Shown here one piece after another: positions 44,725 to 54,372 of a stretch of DNA of 64,000 nt. Source of the stretch: Halorhabdus amylolytica (GTDB lineage: Archaea > Halobacteriota > Halobacteria > Halobacteriales > Haloarculaceae); assembly GCF_004944975.1 (NCBI RefSeq), contig NZ_SPQG01000007.1, positions 25,360 to 89,359 of the forward strand, in the 5' to 3' direction. The number at the start of each line of letters is the position of its first letter. The first letter of the stretch is position 1. The position numbers and the translations under genes are program-made. The notes beneath the pieces were generated by a model. The model had not been told where the DNA came from. It saw only the letters and a program-made list of their open reading frames with translations, and did no database searches.

Positions 44725-46224
44725 TCATTCGGGAGTCGGTGTGGTACCTTCCTCGCCGGCTCCGCTCGTCTCGTCGATGACGGCCTCCTTCCAGGTACCC
44801 CGGGTGAACCACAGCGCCGCGACGATACCGCCGATGATATCTCCGGCAGCGAACCCGATCCAGATGCCGAACTCGCCGAGTATCCCGGGGTTGACGGCGA
44901 GTAAGTACACCAGCGGGACCCGACCCAGCCACAGCGCGACGATCGCGAGGACCATCGCGATCCGGGTGTTGCCTGCCCCGCGGAACGCCCCGAGGATGAC
45001 CTGGAACAGGCCCATGAAGCCAAACTCGACGGCCCGAACCTGGAGGTACGTCGCGGCGAACGCGAGCGTGATCGCTGCCTCCTCGGTGCCCGTCCCGAGG
45101 AACACGCCCACGATGGGTTCGGGGAAGACGAAGGCGACGACGGCCGCGACCAGCAGGACGCCGACGGCGACCTTCGAGGCGAGCCAGGTCGCCCGCTCGG
45201 CGCGATCGGGTTTGCCGGCCCCGAGGTTCTGGCCGACCATCGTGTTGGTCGCCCGGCCGAGCCCCATCGACGGCAGGAACACGATCGTCCCGATGCGGTT
45301 AGTCAGGCCGTAGGCCGCGACGACTGCCGGCGAGAACATCGACACCATCGCGGTCATCGTGATCATACCCAGGGCCGCGGCGGACTGTTCGGCCGTCGTC
45401 GGCAGTCCCAGGTCCACGAGTTTGCGGATGACGTCTATGTCCGGCCACAGGTGCGTCGGTCGCACGTCCGGGCCGTAGCCGCCGAAGAACAGGAGGGCAA
45501 TCCCGACGACGGCACCCAGTCCCCGCGTCGAGACTGTCGCGATAGCGGCCCCCTCGATGCCGAGGCCGGAGAAGGTCGTCAGCCCGGCGAGCGTCGCGCC
45601 GATCGCATCCAGTCCCGGCGGGGCGAACAGGGGGTTGTCAGCGAACCCGAAGATGAGGATCGGGTCGATGATCACGTTCAGGCCCACGCTGCCGGCCATG
45701 ACGTACATCGGCGTTTTGGTGTCGCCGTAGCCGCGCATGACCGTCGAGAAGACGAAGAACGTGAACAGGAACGGGAGCCCGAGGTAGAACACCTCCATGT
45801 AGTCGTTGGCCATCGGAATGATCCGCTCGGTCGTCGCCGCACCCGAGGGCAACAGCGCGAGCAACTGATCGGAGAGGAAAAAGCCCGCGACACCCAGAAT
45901 GGCGGCCATCCCGACGACGAACGTGAGCTGGTTGCCGGTCACTTTCCCGGCGGACCCCTCGCTGTCGGCCCCGGTATACTGGGCGACCAGGATCGCCCCC
46001 GCGGAGTTGAACCCGCCGGCGATCGAGATGAACAGGAAGATCAGCGGCCAGGCGATGCTCAGCGCACCGACTGCGTCGGCGGAATAATGGCCGAGCCAGA
46101 TGGTGTCTGTCACGTTGTACGCGACGTTCAGCAGTTGAAAGACCACCAGCGGCCACGCAATGGCCAGCATCGGGCGAACGAGCGCCCCCTCCGTGATATC
46201 TTCCTGGGGCTTGGACTCCTCCAC
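44725..46224 (-). CDS. MATE family efflux transporter
   Basis: The 499-residue protein has about twelve hydrophobic segments and the internal two-fold repeat of MATE/NorM-DinF transporters (YNVTDTIWLGHYSADAVGAL; MGLGRATNTMVGQNLGAGKP). The latter region also shows GQNLGAG, a familiar MATE loop. It would export cations or organic compounds by sodium or proton antiport; the substrate is unknown. The start MEESKPQEDITEG at 46224 gives a normal cytoplasmic N-terminus. No regulator is linked to it. Confidence 0.93.
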   Translation of the reverse strand: MEESKPQEDITEGALVRPMLAIAWPLVVFQLLNVAYNVTDTIWLGHYSADAVGALSIAWPLIFLFISIAGGFNSAGAILVAQYTGADSEGSAGKVTGNQLTFVVGMAAILGVAGFFLSDQLLALLPSGAATTERIIPMANDYMEVFYLGLPFLFTFFVFSTVMRGYGDTKTPMYVMAGSVGLNVIIDPILIFGFADNPLFAPPGLDAIGATLAGLTTFSGLGIEGAAIATVSTRGLGAVVGIALLFFGGYGPDVRPTHLWPDIDVIRKLVDLGLPTTAEQSAAALGMITMTAMVSMFSPAVVAAYGLTNRIGTIVFLPSMGLGRATNTMVGQNLGAGKPDRAERATWLASKVAVGVLLVAAVVAFVFPEPIVGVFLGTGTEEAAITLAFAATYLQVRAVEFGFMGLFQVILGAFRGAGNTRIAMVLAIVALWLGRVPLVYLLAVNPGILGEFGIWIGFAAGDIIGGIVAALWFTRGTWKEAVIDETSGAGEEGTTPTPE

Positions 46225-46323
46225 GAAGAAAAAGTTCAGCCGCTGTGGTTTAATAGTCTTCTGATCGTTCCCTCACCGGCGGTCGCCCGTCGCCGGGACG
46301 GGACTGTTCGATCGCGATCCGCT

Positions 46324-47676
46324 TCAGATGTCCTCCTCGAAGCGGTTACGATCGGGCCAGGAATCGACGTTGCTCATGGCCCGGATGAGCGTTCGCTGGG
46401 CGGCGACGTTGAACTGTCCGAACAGCGGGTCCGGTGCTCGGCCGTTGAACAGGGCGACGAGGGTCCGGGACTCGTTTCGATCGTGGAACAGGAAGGCGTA
46501 ACTGCCCGGCAGAGACCCGTTGTGCCAGAGTACCACTCCGTCTTCGGGGCGTTCGACGTACCAACCCAGTCCGTAGTACTGGTCGGCCCCTTCCCAGCGG
46601 CTCACGTCGGGACGGGCGAGCATCGTCTCCGTGGTCTCGGTCTCGAGGATGTCCGGCACCCCATCGATCCCGTCGACGCCGCGCACGAACCGTAACAGGT
46701 CGGGTGCCGACCCGACCCAGCCGCCGTCGGCGTCCAGGGCTTCGCTCAGCACGCCGGTGCCGTACGGACGCGGGACTGTCCCCTCGCCGGGAAACGGGGA
46801 TTCGACCGTGGTGTGACTCAGATAGCGGACCTCGTCCTCGCGGAGGTTCTCCCTTCGAGTTGCACCGATCGCCATTCCGTCCGCGTTGAGGGGCGCAAGG
46901 ATGGCCTCCCGGACGTGTGTCTCGTAGTCTTCGCCGGTGACACCCTCGATGATCCGCCCCAGGACGCAGTAACCGAAGTTGGAGTACTGGAAGTCCGTCC
47001 CGGGATCGTATCCCAGTTCCCGGGTCAACATGAACTCGACCGTGGTTTCGGCACTGGCCGGCGGCTCGGTCTCTTCTGCCTGGGCCACCTGATTCGGCGC
47101 GAAGACCGGATCGAACCCCACGGTCGTGGTACTCCACCCGGCCGTATGTGCCAGCAACTGTCGGACCGTGATTTCCTCGATGCGGGGGTCGGCCGGACCT
47201 CCCTCGGAGAGCAGATCGGATCTGATTTCGAAGGCACGATCGTCGAGAGACAGGTCTCCCTTCTCGACGAGGTCGAGGGTCGCGACGGCGGTGATCGGTT
47301 TCGAGAGACTGCCGATACGGAACGGCGCCGTCGGTTGAACCGGCTCGTCGCTGTCCGGACCGACGGTCCCGTACCCGCGCGTGAACACCAGCCGTTCGTC
47401 AGCCATCACGGCCACCGTCGCTCCCGGGAGTTCCCACTGTGTCAGGAACGCCGGAATCGCCTCGTCGAAGGCCTCGATGTCACCCGGGTGCCCGGTCCGC
47501 GCAACCTCCGCGGCCGCTTCCGTGGTGTCCACTGGGGTCTTCCCCTCGCTCGGGGTCGTCGGCTCCGTGGTCGTCTCGCTGGTTGTGGTCGATGTGTCGG
47601 TGTTCGAACACCCGGCGAGCCCGGTGAGTGCCGAGCCGAGCCCAGCGAGTACTGACCGTCTGGAGGGCCTGTCCAT
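46324..47676 (-). CDS. Serine hydrolase of the beta-lactamase (class C / DD-peptidase-like) family, lipoprotein
   Basis: The 450-residue protein has the Tat motif SRRSVLAG and a lipobox (LAGCSN), a Thr/Glu linker, and the beta-lactamase fold. The nucleophile motif is SLSKPITA near residue 124 (SxxK) and the YxN motif is in YSNFGYCVLGRII near 231. A late motif near LWHNGSLPGSYAF corresponds to the third conserved box (HxG-like). It hydrolyses peptides or esters outside the cell. Archaea lack peptidoglycan, so an esterase or peptidase role is more likely than antibiotic resistance. Confidence 0.88.
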   Translation of the reverse strand: MDRPSRRSVLAGLGSALTGLAGCSNTDTSTTTSETTTEPTTPSEGKTPVDTTEAAAEVARTGHPGDIEAFDEAIPAFLTQWELPGATVAVMADERLVFTRGYGTVGPDSDEPVQPTAPFRIGSLSKPITAVATLDLVEKGDLSLDDRAFEIRSDLLSEGGPADPRIEEITVRQLLAHTAGWSTTTVGFDPVFAPNQVAQAEETEPPASAETTVEFMLTRELGYDPGTDFQYSNFGYCVLGRIIEGVTGEDYETHVREAILAPLNADGMAIGATRRENLREDEVRYLSHTTVESPFPGEGTVPRPYGTGVLSEALDADGGWVGSAPDLLRFVRGVDGIDGVPDILETETTETMLARPDVSRWEGADQYYGLGWYVERPEDGVVLWHNGSLPGSYAFLFHDRNESRTLVALFNGRAPDPLFGQFNVAAQRTLIRAMSNVDSWPDRNRFEEDI

Positions 47677-48070
47677 GCACTTCGTGCCCTTGACACCTCA
47701 ATCAAGGTTTGGGAGTCGGCAGGTGATTGGGAGATCGGGACTGCCCGTCAGTCGACCTCCCGGACACCTGACCGGGAGATCCTCGCACGGATACGCTTCG
47801 ATCAGATCTGTCTCGACCTCGCCAGAGGACTGGTGGTCCGGTATGATCCGGACGGTCGTTCGAGCCGTTCGAGTCGGACGTGTGTTGGACGTCACTCGTC
47901 CTCTCGGACTGCGATCGGACCGGAGGTCGACTGGTCGAGGCGCTCACGAGGATCCGGTACCCGATTGCTGATCGACCCGATCCGGTCCCGACGCTGATTG
48001 ATTCGACGGTCTCGAGGGAGTGCCAGCGAGTGTACCGATCGCTACTTTGATTAGTTCCGACTCGGATCGA
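47677..48070. other. Gene-free region
   Basis: About 390 bases between the serine hydrolase and the stress protein gene. No believable open frame, repeat or RNA gene was recognised. The last 30 bases (ctactttgattagttccgac) hold the likely promoter of the downstream gene. Confidence 0.6.
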
Positions 48071-48538
48071 ATGAACATGGCATTGTCATTGGCCGTCGTC
48101 ATGACCGGCAGCGACAAGGAGATCGATCTGCTCGAGACAGCAACGGCGTTCAGCGAGTGTCGAGACTCGGGGCTGGTCGTCTTGCGACTCGCATCGCCCG
48201 ACGAGTTCGAGGAAGTCGCTGACACGATGGAGACTATCGGCGACGTCGAACAGACGAGCTACGGGGACGACGACATCCGGGAGGGACTCAAAAACGACGC
48301 TCAGAAGGCCGCCGCCGAGGCGACTGCTGACACCGATATCTCTACAGACGTTTTCCTGCGTGTCGTCGAGGACGACGAGCGGGCCGACGCGATCCTGGAG
48401 GTCGCCCGCGAGAACGACTGCGATCACGTCTTCCTCGTCGGCCAGCGCCGCTCGCCGACGGGCAAGGCGCTGTTCGGGGACGTAACCCAGAAAGTCATCC
48501 TGAACTTCGACGGCGAGATCACCCTCTCGATGGAGTGA
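48071..48538 (+). CDS. Universal stress protein-like domain protein
   Basis: The protein has about 155 residues (start MNMALSLAVVMTGS at 48071; the ATG at 48077 is an alternative). It ends with HVFLVGQRRSPTGKALFGDV then TQKVILNFDGEITLSME, a pattern like the phosphate-binding G-x2-G-x9-G(T/S) loop of UspA. Its N-terminal half (FSECRDSGLVVLRLASPDEF) lacks the standard IDGS start, so ATP binding is uncertain. It is a cytoplasmic stress protein by family. It is followed within 116 bases by a small zinc finger gene. Confidence 0.75.
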   Translation: MNMALSLAVVMTGSDKEIDLLETATAFSECRDSGLVVLRLASPDEFEEVADTMETIGDVEQTSYGDDDIREGLKNDAQKAAAEATADTDISTDVFLRVVEDDERADAILEVARENDCDHVFLVGQRRSPTGKALFGDVTQKVILNFDGEITLSME

Positions 48539-48653
48539 TCGGTGTCGCTGCCGGTCGTGCTCTCCCCGTTCGTTTCGACTGCGAGCGGGAAGAAAACCTC
48601 ACGGTTTTGCCTCTTCTGTAAGTTCTTTGTGTCAGGTGGTCGGAGAGACCTCT

Positions 48654-48797
48654 ATGGCAGCGAGCACTTCCCCCCTCATGGCCTGTCCGGAATGTGGAAG
48701 CGACCATCGAGAACGCGTCGGGACCGACCAGGTTCCCGGTGGCACCGACTGGCGGTACTTCGCCTGTGAAGACTGTGGCCACGAGTGGCGGGTCTGA
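48654..48797 (+). CDS. Small CPxCG-type zinc finger protein
   Basis: The 47-residue protein reads MAASTSPLMACPECGSDHRE, continues with RVGTDQVPGGTDWRYFACED and ends CGHEWRV. Two CPxC/CxxC pairs, 26 residues apart, form a treble-clef or zinc-ribbon site. Such tiny proteins are abundant in haloarchaea; their roles are mostly unknown, and many are missed because of their size. An internal ATG (MACPECG) is an alternative start. It precedes the DUF1405-like gene by 72 bases. Confidence 0.7.
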   Translation: MAASTSPLMACPECGSDHRERVGTDQVPGGTDWRYFACEDCGHEWRV

Positions 48798-48869
48798 CAG
48801 ACGTCGGGACACACCCTTGGATCGACGCGGATCCGCATCGTTTTGGCGCTGCCGGCCGTCGCCACGCAC

Positions 48870-49649
48870 ATGGCAGGCGATGGCGTCGGTCGACGTCTCG
48901 AACGAGTGGTTGCGCGGTATTTCGACGCGGAACTGCCGTCTTCCGGCCAGCGGCCGCGATACGTCGCGCCCCTGCCTGGCTGGTTCGAGGACCTCGGTCT
49001 CCGGCTCGCCTGGCCGATCGCCCTGATCAACCTCCTCGGGACGGCCTTCGGGTTCTGGTACTACGCAGGACGGCCGCTGGAGGTCGCGCCGCCGCTGATC
49101 GAAGGACAACTCGGCGCCGCCCCATTGGCAGCCTGGCCGCTGATCCCTGACAGTCCGGTCGCGACGTTGTTGATCGGCCTCTCGTTGCTCGCCTGGCGAC
49201 TCGACGTGCGGGCGAACTGGCTGGCCGTCCTCGCCTTTTTCGGCTGTATCAAACTCGGGTTCTGGACGCCGTTCGTTCAGTTGTTCCTCAACGGACCGGG
49301 GGGGATCGCCACCTGGTTGTACGTCTTCTTGATCACCAGTCATCTGGCGATGGCCCTCGAAGCGTTCTTGATCCATCGTTACGCCACCTTCTCGCTACCG
49401 GCGATCGGGCTGGCCGTCGGCTGGTTCGGCCTCAACGATCTCGTCGACTACTTCTGGCCGGTGCTTTCGGGGCCACAACACACCTGGCTCCGGGCCGAAC
49501 CGTACGTGAACGGGGCGATCGATCACAGCGTCCCTGCTCACGATCTGGCCGCCGCCGCGGCGATCGGCCTCACCATCCTCGCGACGGCACTGGGGCTCCT
49601 GACGCGTCGGGTCCAGCTACGGGAGCGAGGATCTCACGACGACGCGTGA
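48870..49649 (+). CDS. DUF1405 family membrane protein
   Basis: The 259-residue protein starts MAGDGVGRRLERVVARYFDA, a cytoplasmic basic-acidic part, followed by six or seven membrane segments. Diagnostic stretches are LINLLGTAFGFWYYAGRPLE, then PDSPVATLLIGLSLLAWRLD and WFGLNDLVDYFWPVL, matching DUF1405. Function is unknown. The ATG at 48870 is favoured over one nine codons upstream. Neighbouring small membrane gene 49650-49841 ends on the other strand directly adjacent. Confidence 0.8.
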   Translation: MAGDGVGRRLERVVARYFDAELPSSGQRPRYVAPLPGWFEDLGLRLAWPIALINLLGTAFGFWYYAGRPLEVAPPLIEGQLGAAPLAAWPLIPDSPVATLLIGLSLLAWRLDVRANWLAVLAFFGCIKLGFWTPFVQLFLNGPGGIATWLYVFLITSHLAMALEAFLIHRYATFSLPAIGLAVGWFGLNDLVDYFWPVLSGPQHTWLRAEPYVNGAIDHSVPAHDLAAAAAIGLTILATALGLLTRRVQLRERGSHDDA

Positions 49650-49841
49650 TTACTGTCCGGCGCGGTACTCGCCGTGTTTGACGCCCAACAAGAGCGTTAC
49701 CAGACCGAAGACCGCCAGTCCGCCCGAGACCATCGCGACAGTGCTCGTTTGCATCGGACTCATGACGGTCCCGCCGATCAGAACGCCGAGCAGGACCAGA
49801 AAGGCGATGCCGGTCGTGAGCGCGTCGAATTCGAGTGCCAT
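49650..49841 (-). CDS. Small two-helix membrane protein (DUF7333-like)
   Basis: The 63-residue protein has two hydrophobic helices (LTTGIAFLVLLGVLIGGTVM and TVAMVSGGLAVFGLVTLLLG) separated by a short turn, and a basic end. No function is known; similar small proteins are conserved in haloarchaea. It is convergent with the DUF1405-like gene, whose stop codon directly adjoins its own. Confidence 0.65.
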   Translation of the reverse strand: MALEFDALTTGIAFLVLLGVLIGGTVMSPMQTSTVAMVSGGLAVFGLVTLLLGVKHGEYRAGQ

Positions 49842-49921
49842 CGCACGGACGTAGTATCTCGACGGATAACCCCCGTCGGGAAGCGGCGAAGGCTGTCGGG
49901 ATTCGACGATCCCGAACGCTC

Positions 49922-52645
49922 TCAGTTCTGGACGACGACCGCCAGATCGCCTTCGGTCTCGATCAGTTCACCCTCGCCGGCGTAGGTGTGCTCCTCCCGA
50001 ACCTCGAAAGCCTCGTCCTCCAGCGTGATGTCGCCAGCGTGTAACTGGTCGCCGTCGATCTCGTAGTCACCCTGACCGATCGCCGCCTCGATGTCGCCGA
50101 CCTGATCCCCGTACTTGGGCCCGATGATCGAATAATCGAGGTCGATGTCCGCTATTTCGGTGCCGATCTCCGGCGCGTCGTCGCTGACGACCAGTTCGCC
50201 CACGTGCATCGCGCCGCTGATGGCATCGGCGAAGCCATCGACATCGGCGAAGACCTCCACGCGATCGAGATCGGCGTTCAGCGCGAGTCCCTGCTCGGTC
50301 TTGTATCGACGGAGCGCCCCGATGACGGCCATCGCCTGCTCGCCGGCCGCGATATCGGCCTCGTAGCCCCGTGGCTCGGGCCAGTCGGTGGTGTGGATCG
50401 AACCCGTCGTCGCGCTGTCGGCGTAGCGGGCCTGCCAGATCTCTTCGGTGACGTGGGGAAGGAACGGTGCGAACAGCTTCAGGAACGTCCGGTGGGCAAC
50501 CGAGAGCGCGTAAGCCGCCGAATCGTCCTCGCGCTGCTTGGCGATCTCGAGGTAGTCGTCACAGAACGTCGACCAGAAGAAGGTCCGCAGCTCGTCACGG
50601 GCCTTCGAGAACTCGTAGCTTGCGAGTTTCTCGGTGATGCTCTCGACCGTGTCGTCGAGACTCGCCAGCAGCCAGCGATCGATCGCCGCGAGGTCATCAG
50701 GCTCGGCGGGATCCGTCTCGGGAGCGAGTTGATCGACGAGCTTCGAGGCGTTCCAGAGCTTCTGGAGCAAGCGCTCGCCAGCCTCCAGGTCGTTCTCCTT
50801 GAAGGGGAAATCATCACCGATGGAGGTGCCGGCGGCCCAGTAGCGGGCGGCGTCGACCGGGAACTCCGCGAGAACCTCCGCGGGCGTGACGACGTTGCCC
50901 TTCGATTTGGACATGGCTTCGCGGTTCTCGTCGAGCACCATGCCGTTGACCATCACCGACTCGAAGGGGACCTCGCCGGTGTGCTCGTAGCATTTCACGA
51001 TCGTGTGGAACAGCCAGAAGGAGATGATGTCGTGGCCCTGGGGCCGGAGGTTCATCGGATAGAGTTCCGGATTGTCGAAGGTGAACTTCCCGGACTCGGC
51101 GTCCACCGAGTCGGCTGTCTCTGCCGACTCGTCGGCATCTTCGTTCCAGTCCCATCCCGAATTGATCAGCGGCGTCAACGACGAGGTGGCCCAGGTGTCG
51201 AAGACGTCCTCCTCGGGGGTGACCGACTCGCCGCCACACGCCGGACAGCTCTCGACTGGCGGGTCGTCGCTGAGGGGATCGACCGGCAGGTCCCCGCGGT
51301 CGGCGAAGATCGCCTCGCCGCAGTCGTCGCAGTACCACACCGGGATCGGGATGCCCGAGTCCCGTTGACGGGAGATACACCAGTCCCACTCCAATCCCTC
51401 GATCCAGTGTTTGTACCGGGAGAACATCTTCTCGGGGTACCACTCCATCTCCCGGCCGGCTTCGAGGTATTCGTCGGTCCGATCGAGCATCTCGACGTAC
51501 CACTGCTCGGTGACGAGATACTCGACCTCGTGCTCACAGCGTTCGTGGACCTGGACCGTATGCTGGTGGTCGCGACTCTCAAGGAGGTGGCCCTCGCTGT
51601 CGAGGTCCTCGATGATAGCTTCGCGGGCGTCCTCGGTGCTCAGGCCCTCGTACTCGCCCGCGCGGTCGGTCATCGTCCCGGACTCGTCGATGGCGATCCG
51701 GAGGGGCAGGTCGTGGGCCTGGTACCACTCGATGTCGGTCTGGTCGCCGAAGGTACAGCACATGACCACGCCGCTGCCCGTCTCCAGGTCGACCCGATCG
51801 TCCTCGATGATCGGGACTTCCTGGCCAAACAGGGGGACTTCGGCGGTGCCGCCGACGAGGTGCTGGTTTGCGTCGTCGTCCGGATGGACGAAGATCGAAA
51901 CACAGGCCGGCAGGAGTTCTGGCCGGGTGGTGGAGATAGTCAGCGTTTCGCCGTCGTCGGCCGCACCGTTGCCGTCTTCGATCAGGGGAAACGCGATGTC
52001 GTTGAACGTGGTGGCTTTGTCCTTGTCTTCCTGTTCGACCTGGGAGATGGCTGTCTCGCAGTCGGGACACCAGATCGTCGGCGCGCGCTGACGGTACTCC
52101 CGGCCCTGCTCGTACAGATCGAGGAAGGAAAGCTGCGAAAGGCGCTGAACGCGAGGTTCGATCGTCTTGTAGGTGTTATCCCAGTCGACCGAAATTGCGA
52201 GTGACTGGACATTCTCGGTGAAGGCGGCCTCGTAGTCGGCACAGACCTCCCGGCATTTCTCCTGGAACTCCCGGCGCTCGTAGTCCTGATGACGGATGCC
52301 CAGTTCCCGCTCGGTCAGCCGTTCGGAGGCGATGCCGTTGTCGTCGTAGCCGAAGGGGAAGTACGTCGTGTCCTTCGCCATCCGGTGGTAGCGGGCCACG
52401 AAGTCCTGTAAGGTGAACTGATAGAGGTGGCCCATGTGCAGATCGCCCGAGACCGTCGGCGGCGGCGTGTCGATGCTGAACTGCGTGTCGGCGTCCGGTA
52501 TGTCAGATTCCTCGTAGGCGTAGGTGTCCGTCTCGACCCAGTAGTCTTGCCACCTGGGCTCTACCTCGCTGGGATCGTAGTCCCCGTCGAGGGTCGCCTC
52601 GGGCGTCGATTCGTCGGCGGTGTCGGCTGCGTGATCTGTGCTCAT
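49922..52645 (-). CDS. valS: Valyl-tRNA synthetase
   Basis: ValS charges tRNA-Val. The 907-residue class I enzyme has HMGH (PPTVSGDLHMGHLYQF) near residue 70, the Rossmann catalytic core, an editing domain (about 200-350) and KMSKS-type AMSKSKGNVV near 578. An anticodon-binding helical domain (NASKLVDQL, FWSTFCDDYLEIAKQR) and a C-terminal region follow. The ATG at 52645 (MSTDHAADTADES) is preferred to the upstream one at 52684, whose 13 codons look untranslated. It is monocistronic. Confidence 0.96.
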   Translation of the reverse strand: MSTDHAADTADESTPEATLDGDYDPSEVEPRWQDYWVETDTYAYEESDIPDADTQFSIDTPPPTVSGDLHMGHLYQFTLQDFVARYHRMAKDTTYFPFGYDDNGIASERLTERELGIRHQDYERREFQEKCREVCADYEAAFTENVQSLAISVDWDNTYKTIEPRVQRLSQLSFLDLYEQGREYRQRAPTIWCPDCETAISQVEQEDKDKATTFNDIAFPLIEDGNGAADDGETLTISTTRPELLPACVSIFVHPDDDANQHLVGGTAEVPLFGQEVPIIEDDRVDLETGSGVVMCCTFGDQTDIEWYQAHDLPLRIAIDESGTMTDRAGEYEGLSTEDAREAIIEDLDSEGHLLESRDHQHTVQVHERCEHEVEYLVTEQWYVEMLDRTDEYLEAGREMEWYPEKMFSRYKHWIEGLEWDWCISRQRDSGIPIPVWYCDDCGEAIFADRGDLPVDPLSDDPPVESCPACGGESVTPEEDVFDTWATSSLTPLINSGWDWNEDADESAETADSVDAESGKFTFDNPELYPMNLRPQGHDIISFWLFHTIVKCYEHTGEVPFESVMVNGMVLDENREAMSKSKGNVVTPAEVLAEFPVDAARYWAAGTSIGDDFPFKENDLEAGERLLQKLWNASKLVDQLAPETDPAEPDDLAAIDRWLLASLDDTVESITEKLASYEFSKARDELRTFFWSTFCDDYLEIAKQREDDSAAYALSVAHRTFLKLFAPFLPHVTEEIWQARYADSATTGSIHTTDWPEPRGYEADIAAGEQAMAVIGALRRYKTEQGLALNADLDRVEVFADVDGFADAISGAMHVGELVVSDDAPEIGTEIADIDLDYSIIGPKYGDQVGDIEAAIGQGDYEIDGDQLHAGDITLEDEAFEVREEHTYAGEGELIETEGDLAVVVQN

Positions 52646-52952
52646 GGTTGTGCGTTGTCGGGTGGTGATTTCCGTGTTCCGCATTCACTGGCTGGTCGGT
52701 GTCCGATCCTGCGCTGGGACAGAAGGTGAGGAGAGTGGTGGGGCTAGGCCGCCCCTACTTCGGTACGTGCGTCCACGGCAGGCTCGGTCGGCGGCGTGGC
52801 GCGGCCGGCGGACTGGGTGTACCGTCGCATATGCCCGATTCGACGTTCCTCCGGATTGAGTGTTTCGTGTTGGCCCGGGCGGGAGTTGGTCCGGGGAGCG
52901 CGTGGATTGTCACGAACACAACCCCTTTGGCCGTTCATCGGTCAGCGGGAGC

Positions 52953-53213
52953 ATGGACCCCGCCGAAGTCGAGTCCCGCATCGAGGCGGCGATCGATGAC
53001 GCGGAAGCGACGGTCACTCACCCGCGTCCCAACGACACCGAGCACCTCGCGGCCACGGTCGTCTCGCCGGCCTTCGACGGGAAGTCCCTCGTCGAACAAC
53101 ACGAACTGGTCTACGACGCCCTGGAAGATGCGATGACGACGGAGATCCACGCGTTGAAAGTGACGACCCGCACGCCGGAAGACGTCGGGGTGGGCAACGA
53201 CGATCGGGGTTAG
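52953..53213 (+). CDS. BolA-like protein
   Basis: The 86-residue protein (MDPAEVESRIEAAIDDAEAT) shows the BolA pattern: short helix, beta hairpin (HLAATVVSPAFDGKSLVEQH) and a C-terminal helix with the conserved VYDALED and MTTEIHALKVTTRTPED, ending in the expected ALxxxT region. BolA partners CGFS glutaredoxins in iron-sulfur handling. The ATG at 52953 is chosen because it starts the family domain. An aldo/keto reductase follows after 60 bases and the CGFS glutaredoxin is 1.2 kb downstream on the same strand. Confidence 0.85.
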   Translation: MDPAEVESRIEAAIDDAEATVTHPRPNDTEHLAATVVSPAFDGKSLVEQHELVYDALEDAMTTEIHALKVTTRTPEDVGVGNDDRG

Positions 53214-53273
53214 TTTCGCGTCGAGAACCGGGGCATCCAAAGGACTATCAGGGTCACTTGCCAGCGATCGTGT

Positions 53274-54080
53274 ATGCAACTTCCGGAACTCGGACTCGGC
53301 ACCTGGCAGAACACCGATCCGAAGACCTGCGAACGGACCGTCAGGACGGCTCTGGAGATGGGATACCGTCACGTCGATACCGCACAGTACTACGGCAACG
53401 AGCAAGCGGTCGGCGCCGGCATCGCGGCGGCCGACGTGCCGCGGGAGGAGGTGTTCGTCGCCTCGAAAGTCCACCCCGAAAAGTTCGGTCTCGCCTACGA
53501 GGACGTGATCGAGGGCCTGGAAGTGTCCCTCGACCGCCTCGGCCTCGACTCTCTGGACCTGCTGTACGTCCACTGGCCGGTCGGGGACTACGACGCCGCG
53601 GAGACGCTGCCGGCGTTCGACGAACTCATCGACAGGGGACTCATCGATCACGTCGGCGTCAGCAACTTCAGCGTCGAACTGCTCGCGGAGGCCAGCGACC
53701 ACCTCGAGCACCCGCTGTTCGCCCACCAGGCCGAGACCCATCCGCTGTTACCACAGGACGAACTCGTCTCCTACGCCCAGGAGCACGGGATCCACCACGT
53801 CGCGTACTCTCCACTCGCCCGGGGCGACGTCTTCGAGGTCCCCGAAATCGAAGCGGTCGCCGAGAAACACGGCGTCAGCCCCGCCCGCGTCAGCCTCGCG
53901 TGGCTGCTGGAGCGGGACAACGTCAGTGCCGTCCCGAAAGCGACAGGCGAAGCCCACCTCCGGGACAACCTCGGGGCGACGACACTCGAACTGGATGCGG
54001 AAGACAGAGAGCGGATCCGCGCCGTCGACCGGACCGAACGGTTCGTCGAGCGTGAGGGAGCGCCCTGGATTGAGGACTGA
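53274..54080 (+). CDS. Aldo/keto reductase
   Basis: This 268-residue NADPH-dependent TIM-barrel reductase starts MQLPELGLGTWQNTDPKTCE. Catalytic tetrad positions are visible: Asp in HVDTAQYYGNE, Tyr in the same segment, Lys in VASKVHPEKF and His in LYVHWPVGD. NADP contacts include VPKATGEAHLRDN. The C-terminus is short, as in small archaeal members. The substrate is unknown; aldehydes or ketones are likely. It is placed between BolA and glutaredoxin genes, with a BolA stop 60 bases upstream. Confidence 0.92.
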   Translation: MQLPELGLGTWQNTDPKTCERTVRTALEMGYRHVDTAQYYGNEQAVGAGIAAADVPREEVFVASKVHPEKFGLAYEDVIEGLEVSLDRLGLDSLDLLYVHWPVGDYDAAETLPAFDELIDRGLIDHVGVSNFSVELLAEASDHLEHPLFAHQAETHPLLPQDELVSYAQEHGIHHVAYSPLARGDVFEVPEIEAVAEKHGVSPARVSLAWLLERDNVSAVPKATGEAHLRDNLGATTLELDAEDRERIRAVDRTERFVEREGAPWIED

Positions 54081-54181
54081 TACGGATTATTGTAGATTAT
54101 TTCCGAATGACGCCGACCCGGGGTCGACGGATACCGGTAAATCACGACAATAATGAGACACGCGCGTCCGGACGGTTACCA

Positions 54182-54256
54182 CATTCGCCGGGAGTGAGGA
54201 ACCATATGCACTCGCCGGGAGTGAGGGACCATATGCACTCGCCGGGAGTGAGGAAC
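54182..54256. repeat. 27-bp tandem repeat upstream of the glutaredoxin gene
   Basis: Three near-identical units occur: 54182-54202 (partial), 54203-54229 and 54230-54256. Each full unit starts catatgcactcgccgggagt and ends with gaggaac or gagggac. They lie about 120 bases before the glutaredoxin ATG and have no coding meaning. They may come from slippage or serve as repeated operators. Confidence 0.7.
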
Positions 54257-54372
54257 GGGCGGTCGTGAAATATCGTATCGACTTCGTCCGGGCGAGGTCG
54301 GGTCACTCGTCAGAAGAGGCACGTGTTGCTCGTTCCCCAACCGATAGGCGGTTTCGAACTCTGTACCTGACG

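Noticed and set aside
46324-47676. Antibiotic-resistance beta-lactamase
   Set aside because: The fold is shared with esterases and DD-peptidases; archaea have no peptidoglycan, and nothing in the context suggests resistance.
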